Below are positions 1-11,077 of a stretch of 64,000 bases of DNA, piece by piece; within the stretch, counting starts at the first letter, position 1, and each line of letters begins with the position of its first letter. The stretch is from Fremontodendron californicum (taxonomy: Eukaryota; Streptophyta; Magnoliopsida; Malvales; Malvaceae). Below the pieces are notes generated by a model that worked only from the letters and a program-made list of their open reading frames with translations, was not told the DNA's origin and searched no databases. The stretch spans positions 22,541,172-22,605,171 of the forward strand of contig JAULJL010000004.1 in the NCBI GenBank assembly GCA_030761205.1, in the 5' to 3' direction. The translations under genes were made by a program, and so were the position numbers.

Positions 1-477
1 TCACAACCTAAAAAATAACAAGTCTTATCGCAAGACTTTATTATTCGTTAAGCATGACATTAAAAAAAACCAAGGAAAAGTCGACTTAGTTCCTCTTAAA
101 AAATGAAGGTTTTTAAAATGAACTTGAAAAAGACATGGAGTCGCCACCAATCTTTTTTAGCTAGGTGTGATCGGCCACCTATTAAAACCTGGTTTTATAA
201 AATATTTTAAAATTAATTAAAACATTTTTAACACCAATTTCAAGTCTGCGGTTTAAACCAGAAAAATCAAAGAAGCGGGTTCGGGACTCGATTACGTGTG
301 GGGAAAATTAGCATCTCCGCAATGCCCGTATAAAACTGTACCTTATTAATTGTGTGTTATCTCAAGTCTCGGTAAAAAAGTCGGTTTTTAATTTAGTATT
401 TCAAGTTAACTCCCAATTTAAAGAAAAATAATTCCATTTTTATTTGAAAATAATCCGGAATTTATTAATTCAAAATT

Positions 478-515
478 TTTCTATATTCCCCAACAAACGT
501 GGCAAAATATAGAAA
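478..515 (-). other. Stem-loop with conserved-type loop in LTR C
   Basis: Arms 478-487 and 506-515 are perfectly complementary over 10 bp (TTTCTATATT / AATATAGAAA) around an 18-nt loop containing a degenerate form of the CCCGGCAAACCCGGCA motif. The same structure occurs in the other LTRs (33896-33940, 18653-18691). Confidence 0.6.
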
Positions 516-560
516 TTTTTATTAGTTTGAAAAACTTTCTGAATCATTCTCGTTTTAAAG

Positions 561-650
561 AAGATATTCCGTTATTAATGATAATTGATGATATCCTCCC
601 CAGCAAACCCGGCAGAAAACTCATGAATTATTTTAACTCGGGAATATCTT
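561..650 (-). other. Two-tier stem-loop in LTR C
   Basis: Outer arms 561-570 and 641-650 are perfectly complementary (AAGATATTCC / GGAATATCTT). Inner arms 581-591 and 621-631 pair at 10 of 11 positions. The apical loop carries CCCCAGCAAACCCGGCAG. The homologous structure in element A is at 8779-8870. Confidence 0.6.
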
Positions 651-801
651 TATTTTATTAAAAATCATTACCCTTTTCAAAACATTTTAAAAAATATGAA
701 TATGAATATGTGTGACATAACAAAGTCTAGATAATATAATGCAATCTAAATGGTATGATATAATTTAAATGTCATAGCATATTTTAAATCAAATGAAATA
801 T

Positions 802-1143
802 CCTAAGTCATATGATATATTCTAAATGAACTGAAATGACCTAGATAACATAATAAATTCTATATGAAATGAAATATCCTAAGTCACACGATATATTCTA
901 AATGAAATGAAATATCCTAAGTGACATAATATATTCTAAATGAAATGAAATAACCTAGGTAACATAATATATTCTATATGAAATGAAATGACCTGGGTAA
1001 CATAATATATTCTATATGATATGAAATATCCTAAGTCACATGATATATTCTAAATGAAATGAAATGACCTAGATAACATAATATATTCTATATGAAATGA
1101 AATATCCTAAGTCACATGATATATTCTAAATGGAATAAAATGA
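802..1143. repeat. 38-bp minisatellite, nine units in perfect register
   Basis: The start of the cctaa/cctag/cctgg motif falls at 802, 840, 878, 916, 954, 992, 1030, 1068 and 1106, exactly 38 bp each time with no indel. Two unit types are intermixed, one with a cctaagtcac core and one with a cctagataac core, so part of the array behaves as a 76-bp higher-order unit. I do not see an array of this period in the other LTRs of the window. Confidence 0.85.
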
Positions 1144-1468
1144 TTTAAATGACATGGAAAATATAAATGATATGGCATATAATCTAAATGACATGAAATG
1201 ACATGAAACATGAAATAATGCTAACATATAATATGCATGAAAATAAAAATAATAATGCATGAACATAGTATATGCTAAATAATATGACAAAAATAACTAA
1301 ATAAAAAGTATAGGATATCATGAAATATTCAAAACCATATAATAAACAACATAACATCAAAAAATATAAATAAAAAATAATAACAACACCATATAAATTA
1401 TCATAGCAAAATCACATATTATATAGTATGCATGAATATGGAAAATGCAATGCATGAGAATGTATTTT

Positions 1469-1512
1469 TTTCCTTTAATTAAGGAAATCCGTATATCTAA
1501 AAAGATATCCGG
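1469..1512 (-). other. Paired adjacent hairpins (beta then alpha) in LTR C
   Basis: Hairpin beta: 1469-1475 TTTCCTT pairs with 1481-1487 AAGGAAA. Hairpin alpha: 1489-1498 pairs with 1503-1512 at 9 of 10 positions around a 4-nt loop. The pair lies just before a tract that reads aaatacatt on the element strand. It recurs in A, B and D with altered stem sequences that still pair. Confidence 0.65.
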
Positions 1513-4318
1513 CTACCTTAGGAAAATATACCAAATTAAATATTATAAAATCAAAATACTTTGTGATTGTTTGAAAACAATTTTGGAAAACTTAGATTAA
1601 AAAATAAAAACCTAGCTAAACCCTTTTTAAATGGCTCTAATTTCCTAAGTTTAAAATCCGGGACTTGATCACCCTTAACCCGAGGTTTATAAAAATCATT
1701 TTTAGAGCTTAAAAAGGTTTAGAAATTACCCTAAGACAGTAGCTAAACTTCCTAATCATCCCCCTCTAAGTAACTTAGCCAAAATAGAAAAAGGAATTTT
1801 CTTTAAATTCAAATCTGACTACACTGTCCAGTTTTAGAACATGATTTTTAACCTATTTTAAAAAATTCAAAAAATCTAAAAAAATACTGGAGACTCAGAA
1901 CATGTAAAAATACACAGGAAAAAATTGGATTAATTTTCTGGTTAAAGATGACTGCCCAGAAAAATCGGGAAAGTATAAGTATTAGGTGAAAAAACTGTTT
2001 TGCCAAAACACATTTTTTTGCCTTTGATAAAATCATTTAAAAATCAAAGTAAAAATTGTTAGAGACTCTCCTAAAGACTCACAAACAGTAGCTAACACTT
2101 TTGAAAAGTTAGGCAAAAATTGGCTAAGTAAAAAAATCACAAAGGTAGAATAATCAATTTGACAACTCTTTAATTTTCCACAAGTATGCTCAAAATGAGC
2201 ATGACTTTGAACCATTGATTGGTCGAAGTCATAAATCATGTGGCCATGACATGAAATGCATGAAAATACAGCAAATATGATGTATGAAATGCATGATTTA
2301 AAACCTAAATGACATGGAAAATGCATGGCATCAATAAAATGACCTAGACCTAACATGAACTTGCATGGCATTTAATGTAACCTAGGTCTAAAATGCATGA
2401 TAATGCAAGCACAACCTAAAGCTAAAAAATGCATGGCAAATACACAAACATATAGCATACTTAAACAAAATACACAACAATATATCATGGAAATGAAAAC
2501 CTATCAACTAGCATAATAAAAATACACATATAAAGCATAAGAGAGGGGTAGCCAAATGGTCCATATGGACATGGCATTTTCACAAACACTTAAACACTAA
2601 CATGTATAGCTAAAGAATAATACTTAAATCATGCAAATATAAAGAAAAGGCATGAGAACCAATAGGCATTTTCACAAACATATGGATTAACAAAATGTAA
2701 AACAAACTTAAACACTTTGAAAACAGAAAATCAAAGATGCAAGACAAATAAAATAAACATGATAACAAGAAAAAAAAAACTCAACAATGGAAACAAGCAA
2801 GAACCAAATCAAAACAAGTTTCATATTTATGTATTTTAAGAAGATTTAAACATCAAAACTTGTTAAATACCATGAATAACATGAAATAAAAAAGCAAACA
2901 TGAACTACACAAAATCAATAGGCCATTCAGCCACCCCTCTAAATCATGAAAAAAAAATTCAAAGCTTTTTCCAAGAAAGTATAAAGAAGAACTTAAAGGA
3001 GAAACTTAAAAACACTTATTTTAAAAAAGGAAAATCAAAAGAAACTCACCAAAATAGCAATCAAAATAGCAAATCAAGAATAGAAAATCAAGGAAAGTGT
3101 AAGATTATGGTGCTTAAAGCAACCTTTAGAAGCTAGATTGCAAGCTTTTTCTCTTCTAACTTTCTTTTCTTTTCTAAACTTTTTTTTTTTTGCCTTTCAA
3201 AAATGGAGAGCTTTCAGCAAAAATCAGAATGTGAATAGAGTGAAAATGAAAGAGAGAACCCCTCCCCCTTGTAGTGGCCGGCTAGCTCCTTGGAAGAACC
3301 TAGGAGGTTTTAGAATTTTTTTCAACAAATTTGATCCTATGGCCTTCAATCCAAGATGCCTTCTATGTAGGATTCTCACCCTTAGATTAGAATCACCAGC
3401 CCTTGAATTATGATGTCATAAAGATGTTATAATTATATTCTCTCTCCAACTATTGGTCCATGTGTTGCAAATTCAAAGGCTTGATCACAAAAATAACTAC
3501 CTTCCTCTTCATTGTTGGCCTTTTGATTAAAAATCAGAAAATATATACCCACCATTGGGCCTTGGTGGGCTGACCCTTCCTCTTCCACTCCATGCTTCAA
3601 TTTTTTTTAAAACAAGAAAAGGCCATTGTAGACACCTAATTTTGTTCGGACCCCTAAATCAGGTACATTTTCTTCCCAAATTGATGTTTCTGAATGCTAA
3701 AAGGCTTTTTTCATCCTCCAGGTGGTACTCCGAGGCATAGTCTAAGAAAGCAGAAAGAAAAAGCCAAACTCAAAAAAAGTCACCTCGGAAAAAGTCAACC
3801 CCAAAAAAGTCAACTGCTGAAAAAGTCAACCTACTTTCAAAATCAAGATTTTAAGTTCAATTGAAAAATGGAGAAAGAATTTTGATAATCCGAGGTCTAC
3901 ATCGAAATATATGGAGTTCGGAAGTTGGGTTATGGAGATTCAGTACAAAGAAAACCCTAATCCAGGAAATTTGGGGAAAAATGCTTAAACGATCGAATTG
4001 GTCGAAATTGAAGGTTCCAAATGAAATATAAGCACTGAATACGGGTAATGGAGAAGCCACTTAAAAGAAAAACTGAAAGAAAATTCAATCCGGGAGAAAA
4101 TCGAGAATTAGGGTTTTTGGTGGATTTCGGTGAAATCGGGAAGAATTACAGAAATGGCCCTACTTGGTAAGACTAAAGCCCCCAATGGATGAGGAATGAT
4201 TAAAAAGGGATAGCCCATGGCTCAATTTGAAGAAATCTGAAAATCAGACTTGTTTTGAGCAAAACCGGGATTCGGAGGCAAAAGAGCAAAATTGGAAAAT
4301 ATGGGAAAAATAGCAAAT

Positions 4319-4954
4319 GAACTCCAAAAATTCTAAAAATTGGCAAATATCATTCTTAAATTATTTGGAGGATATTGGCGAAAGAAAATCTTGATTCGGA
4401 GTTCGTTTGCAAAATGGCCAAATACCGGGTTTCTTATGCAGTAATTGAAGCAGATAAATCCCGAAAAAATGGCAAATGAACTCCAAAAATTCTGAAAATT
4501 TGCAAATCTCATTTTTAAATTATTTGGAAGATATTGGCAAAAGAAAATATTGATTCGGAGTTCGTTTGCAAAATGGCCAAATACCGGGTTTCTTATGTAG
4601 TAATTCAAGCAGATAAATCCCAAAAAAATAGCAAATGAGCTCCAAAAATTATGAAAACATCCAGATCACATTTTTAAATTATTTGGAAAATATTGGTGAA
4701 GAAAAATCTGGATTCGGAGCTCGTTTAAAAAATGGTAAAGTTCGGGTGCATAAAAGGGGTAATTTCGAAAATAAATCCGAAATAAATAGCAAATGGAATC
4801 GAAAACTTTTGAAAACTTCCAGAATTCAATTTTTTATTATTTCAGAAGTATTGAAAAATGAAAATTCGAATTTGGAGTCCGTTTGCTATTTATTTAAGTT
4901 CGGGGGCAAAAAGGCCATTTCACCAAGAAAACCAAAAAGGGCAAATTGGTAATT
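4319..4954 (+). repeat. 159-bp tandem array near the LTR 5' end
   Basis: The GAACTC/GAGCTC-type anchor followed by caaaaatt recurs at 4319, 4478, 4637 and about 4796, a spacing of 159 bp each time. Each unit carries a tattggcgaaag / gattcggagttcgttt core. The homologous array in LTR C (anchors 19433, 19592, 19751, 19909) and in LTR D (36617-37560) keeps nearly the same period. Confidence 0.8.
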
Positions 4955-5086
4955 GAGGAAAATATGAAAGATGAAAAAATTGCTGGGATTTTTTCTTCCT
5001 TTGGTCAGCCAACATAGAGGAGAAGAAGGAAGCTTAAGCAATTTAATTCTCTAGTCACTATCATGCCACATGCTATAACTAACACC

Positions 5087-5690
5087 TTGCAAATGGTCCC
5101 CCCTTCATCCAATGGCTTAGGTGCCTTGTAGGAAAGTTGAATGCACCATCCAATGGCCAAGTTTAAATTTCAAAATGACATTTTTATTTGTCATAAAAGA
5201 ATGCTCATCTAATGGCCAAGAATGGAAGAAAAAAGATGAGCACAATTCATCCAAGGGTGAGCATCAATTCGGTTGAACAAAGGAATGCATGGGATTATCC
5301 CTTTTCATCCAATGGCTTAGGCCATCTACAAGGGCTGAGTACACATGTTGAGGGCTAGATTTAATCTACAAGATATCATTTTATTTGGCTTCATCCAATG
5401 ACCAAGAATGGAAGAGCACAACTCATCCAAGGGTAGGCATTCAAGAGGGGCAAGCAAGTGAGTGCATGGGATTGGTCCTCTTTTGCATCTAATGGCTAAG
5501 GTTAATCCAAGAGCTGAGTACACATCTTAAGGGATGGAATCATTTGGCAAGATGACATTTTTATGTTGTCATCAAAATATCTACATCTAATGGCCAAGAT
5601 TGGGGGAGAAAGAGTGCAATTCTCATCCAATGGTTAAGGGTGAATTCGGCCAAGGCTAAAGGGAGAGGGGGAGTTTCATTTTTTCAGAGG
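5087..5690 (+). repeat. Degenerate repeats of about 180-195 bp in LTR A
   Basis: A block with tgcatgggatt...catccaatggcttagg recurs near 5087, 5281 and 5459, with atctaatggccaagat and acaca/cacatgttgagggc parts in between. Related sequence lies at 37640-37880 in LTR D. No coding function seen. Confidence 0.6.
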
Positions 5691-6094
5691 TTTTTGGCTT
5701 GAAAACAGTAGCTAATTTGGCAACAAAAAAGGTTTTTGAAAGAAAGAAAAAAAAGGTTTTCATTAGAGAGTTTGAAGGTAGTCATCTCTACCAAGTTCTA
5801 GTCTAGCTTTCTTCTTCATTTTCATGGTGTTTTCTTGGTTTTTCTATCATGTTTTCCTACAAAATGTTTCTTAGAAATAATTTTTTTTAATGTTTCTTCA
5901 TGTTTTCACTATCTTCTCCTTCTTTAAAATGGTGAAAATATTTTTTTCTTGGAATGGCTTCTTTTTTCTGCATTGTTTTTTTCTTTTTTTTTTCCTTGCA
6001 TGTTGTTGTGAAAAAATGATTTATACAAGTTTTTTAAAGTATTCTAAGGTTCTGATTTTTACAAAATATGAAGAAAAAAAGGTTGAAATGGCTA

Positions 6095-6310
6095 CATGAT
6101 CTTGGCTAGACCAAGTGAATATGGTTTGGTGAGAGGCTATGCCCATTTGACACCATCCATGAAGCTTACCTTATTTTCTGTTTTACATAGTTTATTTTCT
6201 GTTTTGATGAGATGGAAAGGCTTCATGATCTTGGCAAGACCAAGTGATTATGGTTTGGTGAGAGGCTATGCCCATTTGATACCATCCATGGAGCTTAACT
6301 TTCCTTGTTC
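6095..6310 (+). repeat. 129-bp direct duplication in LTR A
   Basis: The stretch starting catgatcttggctagacc at 6095 recurs at 6224 with few changes over about 78 bp, including gtttggtgagaggctatgcc. It has no counterpart that I noticed in the other LTRs. Confidence 0.75.
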
Positions 6311-8119
6311 TACTTATAATTTTACTTATAATTTCTTCATGTCTATGTTAAATCTTGTGTATACATTTTCTTTACATTATTTTCTATGCTATATTTGTTA
6401 TATTTCATTTCTATGCTTGATATTGCATCCTTGCATATTTGGCCTTTGTTGTTCATATATCCATGTTGTGCATTTTTTTATGTACCATGTATTTCATGTT
6501 TGCATTTTCATAATTTTGTTTCTTGCATATTCGGTCATACCATGTTTGTTTGCTTTGTATGTATATTTTTCTTTTGCTTCTTAGCTTGTTTATATCTCCA
6601 TGTCATGAACTTGCATATTCTGATTTTAGTTTGTCTTGTGCTTATGAAAATGCTATGATAAAAATGCCATCATATTATTTCATGCATATTCGGCCATTCC
6701 ATTATGTTTGCCTTGCATGTGCATTTTTCTTTTGTTTCTTAACTTGCTTGCATTTCCATGCCATGAGCTTGTGCATTTTGATTTTGGTATATTATATGTT
6801 ATTGAAAATGTCATGACATTATGCATTTTGATATGGTTTGTCATTTATTTAGGTCATTTACTAAGTAGGATTGCATTAGAGTCTCACATGATCATTTGGC
6901 CTCTTCATGCATCCCTTGCCTTGTCATGCATTTGCATATTGTTTAGGTAACATGCTTGGCATTATCATGTCTGAAATTTGTGTATTAGCTACTGTTTGTT
7001 CCAGCATTGACATTAATTTCATGAGTCATTATATGTTCATAATATTTCTATGCATGCTCACTACATTTTAGGTCTAGGTCATATTGGTATTCCCATGCAT
7101 ATTGAGTCCTAAATCACATTGGTATTGTCATGCATTAATATGCTATTTAGGTCTTAGGTCACATTCATTTTCATGCATATTTATAACATGTTAGGTCCTA
7201 GTCACATTTACATTATCAAGCATTGCATGCATATAGAGTTAAGATAGCATTTATTGCCATGCAAATTCATGCTAGGCATTTAGGTTGCCATGAATTGTCA
7301 TGCATTTCCTTTACCATTTAGACCTTTAGACCATGCATTTCATACATTTCATTTGCTGTATGTTCATGCATTCCATGTCATTACCACTTAATTTGTGACT
7401 TAGGCCAATTAATGGCTCAAAGTCATGCTCTCTAGAGCAAACTTGTGGAAAATTAAGGAATTGTCAAATTGATCATTCTACCTCTGTGATATTTTTTACT
7501 TAGCCAATTTTGTCCAAGGTTTTTAAAATGTTTATCTACTGTCCTTAGGTCTTAAATATGATTTCCAACATTTCCACTTTGGTTTTTGAATGAATTTATC
7601 AAAGGCAAAAAAATGTGTTTTGACAAACAGTTTTTTTCACCCAGTACTCGAACATATCCAATTTTTTTTGGCAGTCATATTTAATCAGAAAATTAATCCA
7701 ATTTTTTCTCGTTTAGATTTACATGTTCTAAGTCTCCATTATTTTTTTTAGAATTCTTAAAAATAGGCTAAAAAATCGTGTGGAAAAACCGGACAGTAGA
7801 GGCAGATTTGAAATCAAAAGAGAAATAAAGGTAGAATTTGGCTAAGGCATTTAAAGTGGGTTGGGTAGAAGTTTTAGCTACTGTCTTAGGGTAGTTTCTA
7901 AGCCTTTTTAAACATTGAAAATGATTTTACAAATCTCGGGTTAAGGGTAGTTAAATCCGGGATTTTAAACTTAGGAAATTAGAACCATTTTAAAAGGGTT
8001 TGGTGAAGGTTTTAATTTTTATTCAAAATTTTCTTCTAAATTATTTTCAAACAATCACAAAGTTTCGTTTTTTTTTTTTTTTTTTTGAAAATCTAATTTG
8101 ACATATTTTCCTAAGATAG

Positions 8120-8162
8120 CCGGATATCTTTTTAGATATACGGATTTCTTTAATTAAAGGAA
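8120..8162 (+). other. Paired adjacent hairpins (alpha and beta) in LTR A
   Basis: Hairpin alpha: 8120-8129 CCGGATATCT and 8134-8143 AGATATACGG pair at 9 of 10 positions around TTTT. Hairpin beta: the palindrome CTTTAATTAAAG at 8148-8159, extended by U-rich/A-rich flanks. The 3' LTR copy is at 17851-17890. Confidence 0.65.
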
Positions 8163-8778
8163 AAAATACATTTTTCCTGCATTGCATTTTCCATGTTCTT
8201 ACATTTTATTTAAATGTGTGATTTTTGCTATGATATTTTCCATGATATTATTATTATATTTTCACACTTTATGATCTAATATTTGTTTGCCATATGACTT
8301 TTTTTTAATGTTTCATGATATCCTATGTTCTTTTTTTTATTTAGTTATTTTTGTCACATTGTTTAGCATATACTATGTTCATACATTATTATTTTTATTA
8401 GTATTTTCATGCATATTATATGTTAGTATTATTTTAATTCCATGTCATCTCTTGTCATTTAGATCATATTCCATGTCATTTAGATCACATTCCATGTCAT
8501 TTAGGCTAGTTCATTTATAACATGTCATTTAAAATATGCTATATCATTTAGAATTACCATGTCATTTAAATTATTTTATCTCATTTAGAATATACCATGA
8601 TACTGAGGATTTTTTTTTTATTTTACCTAGAATATACTATGTCATTTGAATTATGTCATGTCATTTAGGTTGCATTATATTATCTAGATTTGCCATGTCA
8701 TTTTATTTATGTCATATATGTTCATGTTCATATTTTTAAAATGTTTTTGAAAAAGATAATGATTTTTCAATAAAAAAT

Positions 8779-8870
8779 AAAGATATTCCCGAGTTAAAAT
8801 AATTCATGAGTTCTCTACCGGGTTTACTGGAGGGAATATTATCAATTATCATTAATAAAGGAATATCTTT
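8779..8870 (+). other. Two-tier stem-loop in LTR A
   Basis: Outer arms 8779-8789 AAAGATATTCC and 8860-8870 GGAATATCTTT are perfectly complementary (11 bp). Inner arms (8799-8809 and 8839-8849) pair with two mismatches. The apical loop contains ctaccgggtttactggaggg. Same architecture as 561-650. Confidence 0.6.
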
Positions 8871-9102
8871 CTTTCAAAAACGAGAATGGTTCGGAAAGTT
8901 TTCCAGATGAATAAAAAAATTTATATTTTGTCGGGGAATATAGGAAAATTTTGAATTAATAAATTTCGGATCATTTTCAATTAAAAATGGAATTATTTTT
9001 CTTAAAATTTGTGAAGTAACTTGAAATACTAAATTAAAAATCAACTTTTTACCGAGACTTGGGATAACACACGATTAATAAGGTACCGGTTTATACGGGC
9101 GT

Positions 9103-9282
9103 TGCGGGGGTGCTAATCCTTCCCCGCACGTAACCGACTCCTGAACCCGATTCTTTGATTTCTCTGGTTTATAACGCAGACCTGAAATTGGTTTTAAAAA
9201 ATGTTTTAATTAACTTTAAAATGTTTTGGTTTTAATAGGTGGCCGATCACACCTAGCTAAAAAAGATTGGTAGCGACTCCAT
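9103..9282 (+). promoter_or_regulatory. Conserved LTR end module: two hairpins and a primer-site look-alike
   Basis: Hairpin 1 has TGCGGGG (9103-9109) and CCCCGCA (9122-9128) around the loop GTGCTAATCCTT. Hairpin 2 has TAGGTG (9236-9241) and CACCTA (9250-9255) around 8 nt. Then 9271-9282 reads TAGCGACTCCAT, one mismatch from the first 12 nt of the primer binding site at 9541. The block is the most conserved part of all LTRs in the window, including diverged LTR E (62731-62776). Its role is unknown; it should lie in the R/U5 part of the genomic RNA. Confidence 0.7.
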
Positions 9283-9540
9283 GTCTTTTTACGAGGCCGT
9301 TTTCATACCCTCGACCTTTTATTATTTCTAGAGGAATTAAGTCATCTTTTCCTCTACTTTTGTTTCCCCTCACTCGAACGGTTCCCCGTGATCCGGGATC
9401 ATGTACTAACACCTTCGTTTTTTATAGAGGAATTGAGTCGACTTTCCTCGTTTTTTTTAATGTTACGCCTAAGGAAAACGAATAATAAAGTCTTGCGATG
9501 AGACTTTATGAGACTTGTTATTTTTTAGGTTGCGACAGCT

Positions 9541-9558
9541 TGGCGACTCCATTGGGGA
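9541..9558 (+). other. Primer binding site of element A
   Basis: TGGCGACTCCATTGGGGA begins three bases after the LTR end. It is the position and form of the tRNA-primer site in Tat/Ogre-lineage elements, which I recall as tRNA-Arg; I could not align it to a tRNA here. Confidence 0.8.
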
Positions 9559-9849
9559 CTATTAGAGAGTCAGGCCTAGAATTAGTCATGTGTTATCAAA
9601 GCCTCGATTTTGTTGGTTTAATTGGTATTTAATTTTAATTCCCACATTTTTTAAAAAAAAAATAAGAAGAATTTTGAAAATAATAAAATGTTTTTGAATA
9701 TGGTTATACTCATGTGCATGCATTTTATTATTTTTCTCTAGTTATTTATGTTGTATACTATAATTGCTTGTTGGTTAATGCGTTACACTATTCTTGATCT
9801 TTGTTTTAATAAATTGTTGGGGTATTTAGGATAAGGGGTGTAGAATAGG

Positions 9850-10370
9850 TGGTAAAAGATTTGTTGTTCCTCCACACACACTCACTTGCATTTGCATAAC
9901 ATGAACTCTCTACCCGGGTTCCGTCCTTTTAAGTGGGAGTAAAGTAACTACACCTTCATGATGATCCTCCGTATGGGCTAGTGAAACACTTTCGGAGTAT
10001 AAAGTACCTAATGCCTTCGTGATAATCCTCCGTACGGGCATAGGAAAATATACTCTAACGAATTGAACCCGCTTTTATTGGGGTGCCTTACTAGCCTTCA
10101 CAGGCGACAGTGAGGAGCAATTCGGGGCCTTTAGAACTGATTCACCCTTATATAGTGAACCTAGGCGAAGCCATGCCGGATTTTCGTTAGTTACACCGAA
10201 GTTAGGAACACAAGGAGGGACATTCTAACCTTTTATTACCTATTTTTACATCTCAAATAAGTTTTGTAAACCGGGCAAAGATGAACGTACATCGCCAGTA
10301 ATAAGTGTGATACTCCACCCCGAAGGCATCGTGATGCCTATATAAGTAGATATTATTGGGGCAAGTGTTC
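9850..10370 (+). other. Conserved noncoding leader of element A
   Basis: No long open frame. The block matches the leader of element B (32620-33130, reverse complement) although the two elements are otherwise diverged, so it is probably a constrained part of the genomic RNA. It holds a twice-repeated motif (cttcatgatgatcctccgtatgggc near 9955, and a second copy near 10014) and a hairpin with arms AGGCAT/ATGCCT and loop CGTG at 10324-10339. Packaging or dimerisation signals would be expected here, but that is inference. Confidence 0.6.
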
Positions 10371-11077
10371 ACTAGCTTTTTTAAAATTCAAAATACAAAC
10401 ATTCTTTTTCAAACATTTTTGCATTTTGCACATTTCATGCATGTGTGAATAGAGCATGTACATTTATCGTTGTATTTTTGATCTCATTCTTTGCAATAAA
10501 CAGTTGGTAATAATAATATCATTTGGTGATTTCATAAACCGGTAGTGTTACATGAACATTTGCATAGTGTACCATAGTTAGGATCCACCACCCCGAAATT
10601 CTTTTGAAAATAATATGTGTGGTTTTTCATAGAGAAAATATGTTTCAAAAAATTGTAGATTAAATGTGGAGGCAAATCTTGCATAATGAGAGTTTTGAAT
10701 AATCAAAATTTGGTCCCACCATTTTTGTGTGGCCATCGATTTCTTTGCATATACCATGGTGCCAATTCATTTATTCTTTGCATATATCATTTTGACATTA
10801 TGTTATAGTCATAAGCATGTATGCTCATTCATTGTAGAATACAGTCATAGTCAGCATAATTTTTTCTATATATATCCATACAGTAATTTTCTTATTCTTT
10901 ACATGCATCATGTTGGCATCAGGTTGCACACATGGCACACATAGTCATGATAATTTCTTTGAACGCTTCATGCATTAATCATTAGTATATTCATGCATAT
11001 AGGAGTAGAACATGTACATTCATAATTGTATTCTTAAATCTCATGACATTTTTATTTGCATGAAAGGGGTTCAAGAT

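Larger units (their letters stand above)
1..3626 (-). mobile_element. LTR C, 3'-terminal part (Tat/Ogre-type Ty3/gypsy LTR, minus orientation)
   Basis: Reverse-complement counterpart of the LTRs at 3627-9537 and 16739-19290. The first bases are two nucleotides inside the expected TG of the inverted LTR end, so the LTR terminus lies just outside the window. Going right it shows the conserved end module (12-nt primer-site match at 135-146, hairpin 162-181), stem-loops at 478-515 and 561-650, a 38-bp minisatellite (802-1143) and paired hairpins at 1469-1512. It stops at 3626 where element A is inserted and resumes at 19291. With its other part it makes an LTR of about 4.9 kb. Whether it is a solo LTR or the 5' LTR of an element extending left cannot be told. 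No coding capacity seen. Confidence 0.85.
3627..9537 (+). repeat. 5' LTR of element A (5.9 kb)
   Basis: Starts TGTAGACACCTAATTTTG and ends GGTTGCGACA, giving TG...CA ends. The end was set by the primer binding site that follows after three bases and by the matching end of the 3' copy at 19290. Contents in order: 159-bp tandem array near the 5' end, about 185-bp repeats, a 129-bp duplication, a long T-rich and ATG-rich stretch, the paired hairpins, ccatgtcattta reiterations (8440-8515), stem-loops, and the end module. The short open frames in it (for example 6096-6584) look like chance frames in low-complexity sequence. Confidence 0.88.

Noticed and set aside
802..1143. CRISPR-like array (regular 38-bp period)
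   Set aside because: The units are contiguous with no unique spacers, and the setting is a plant LTR.
6096..6950. Overlapping hydrophobic frames rich in Phe, Leu, Cys and His
   Set aside because: Low-complexity T-rich LTR sequence read in several frames; it includes a 129-bp duplication and has no consistent reading frame.
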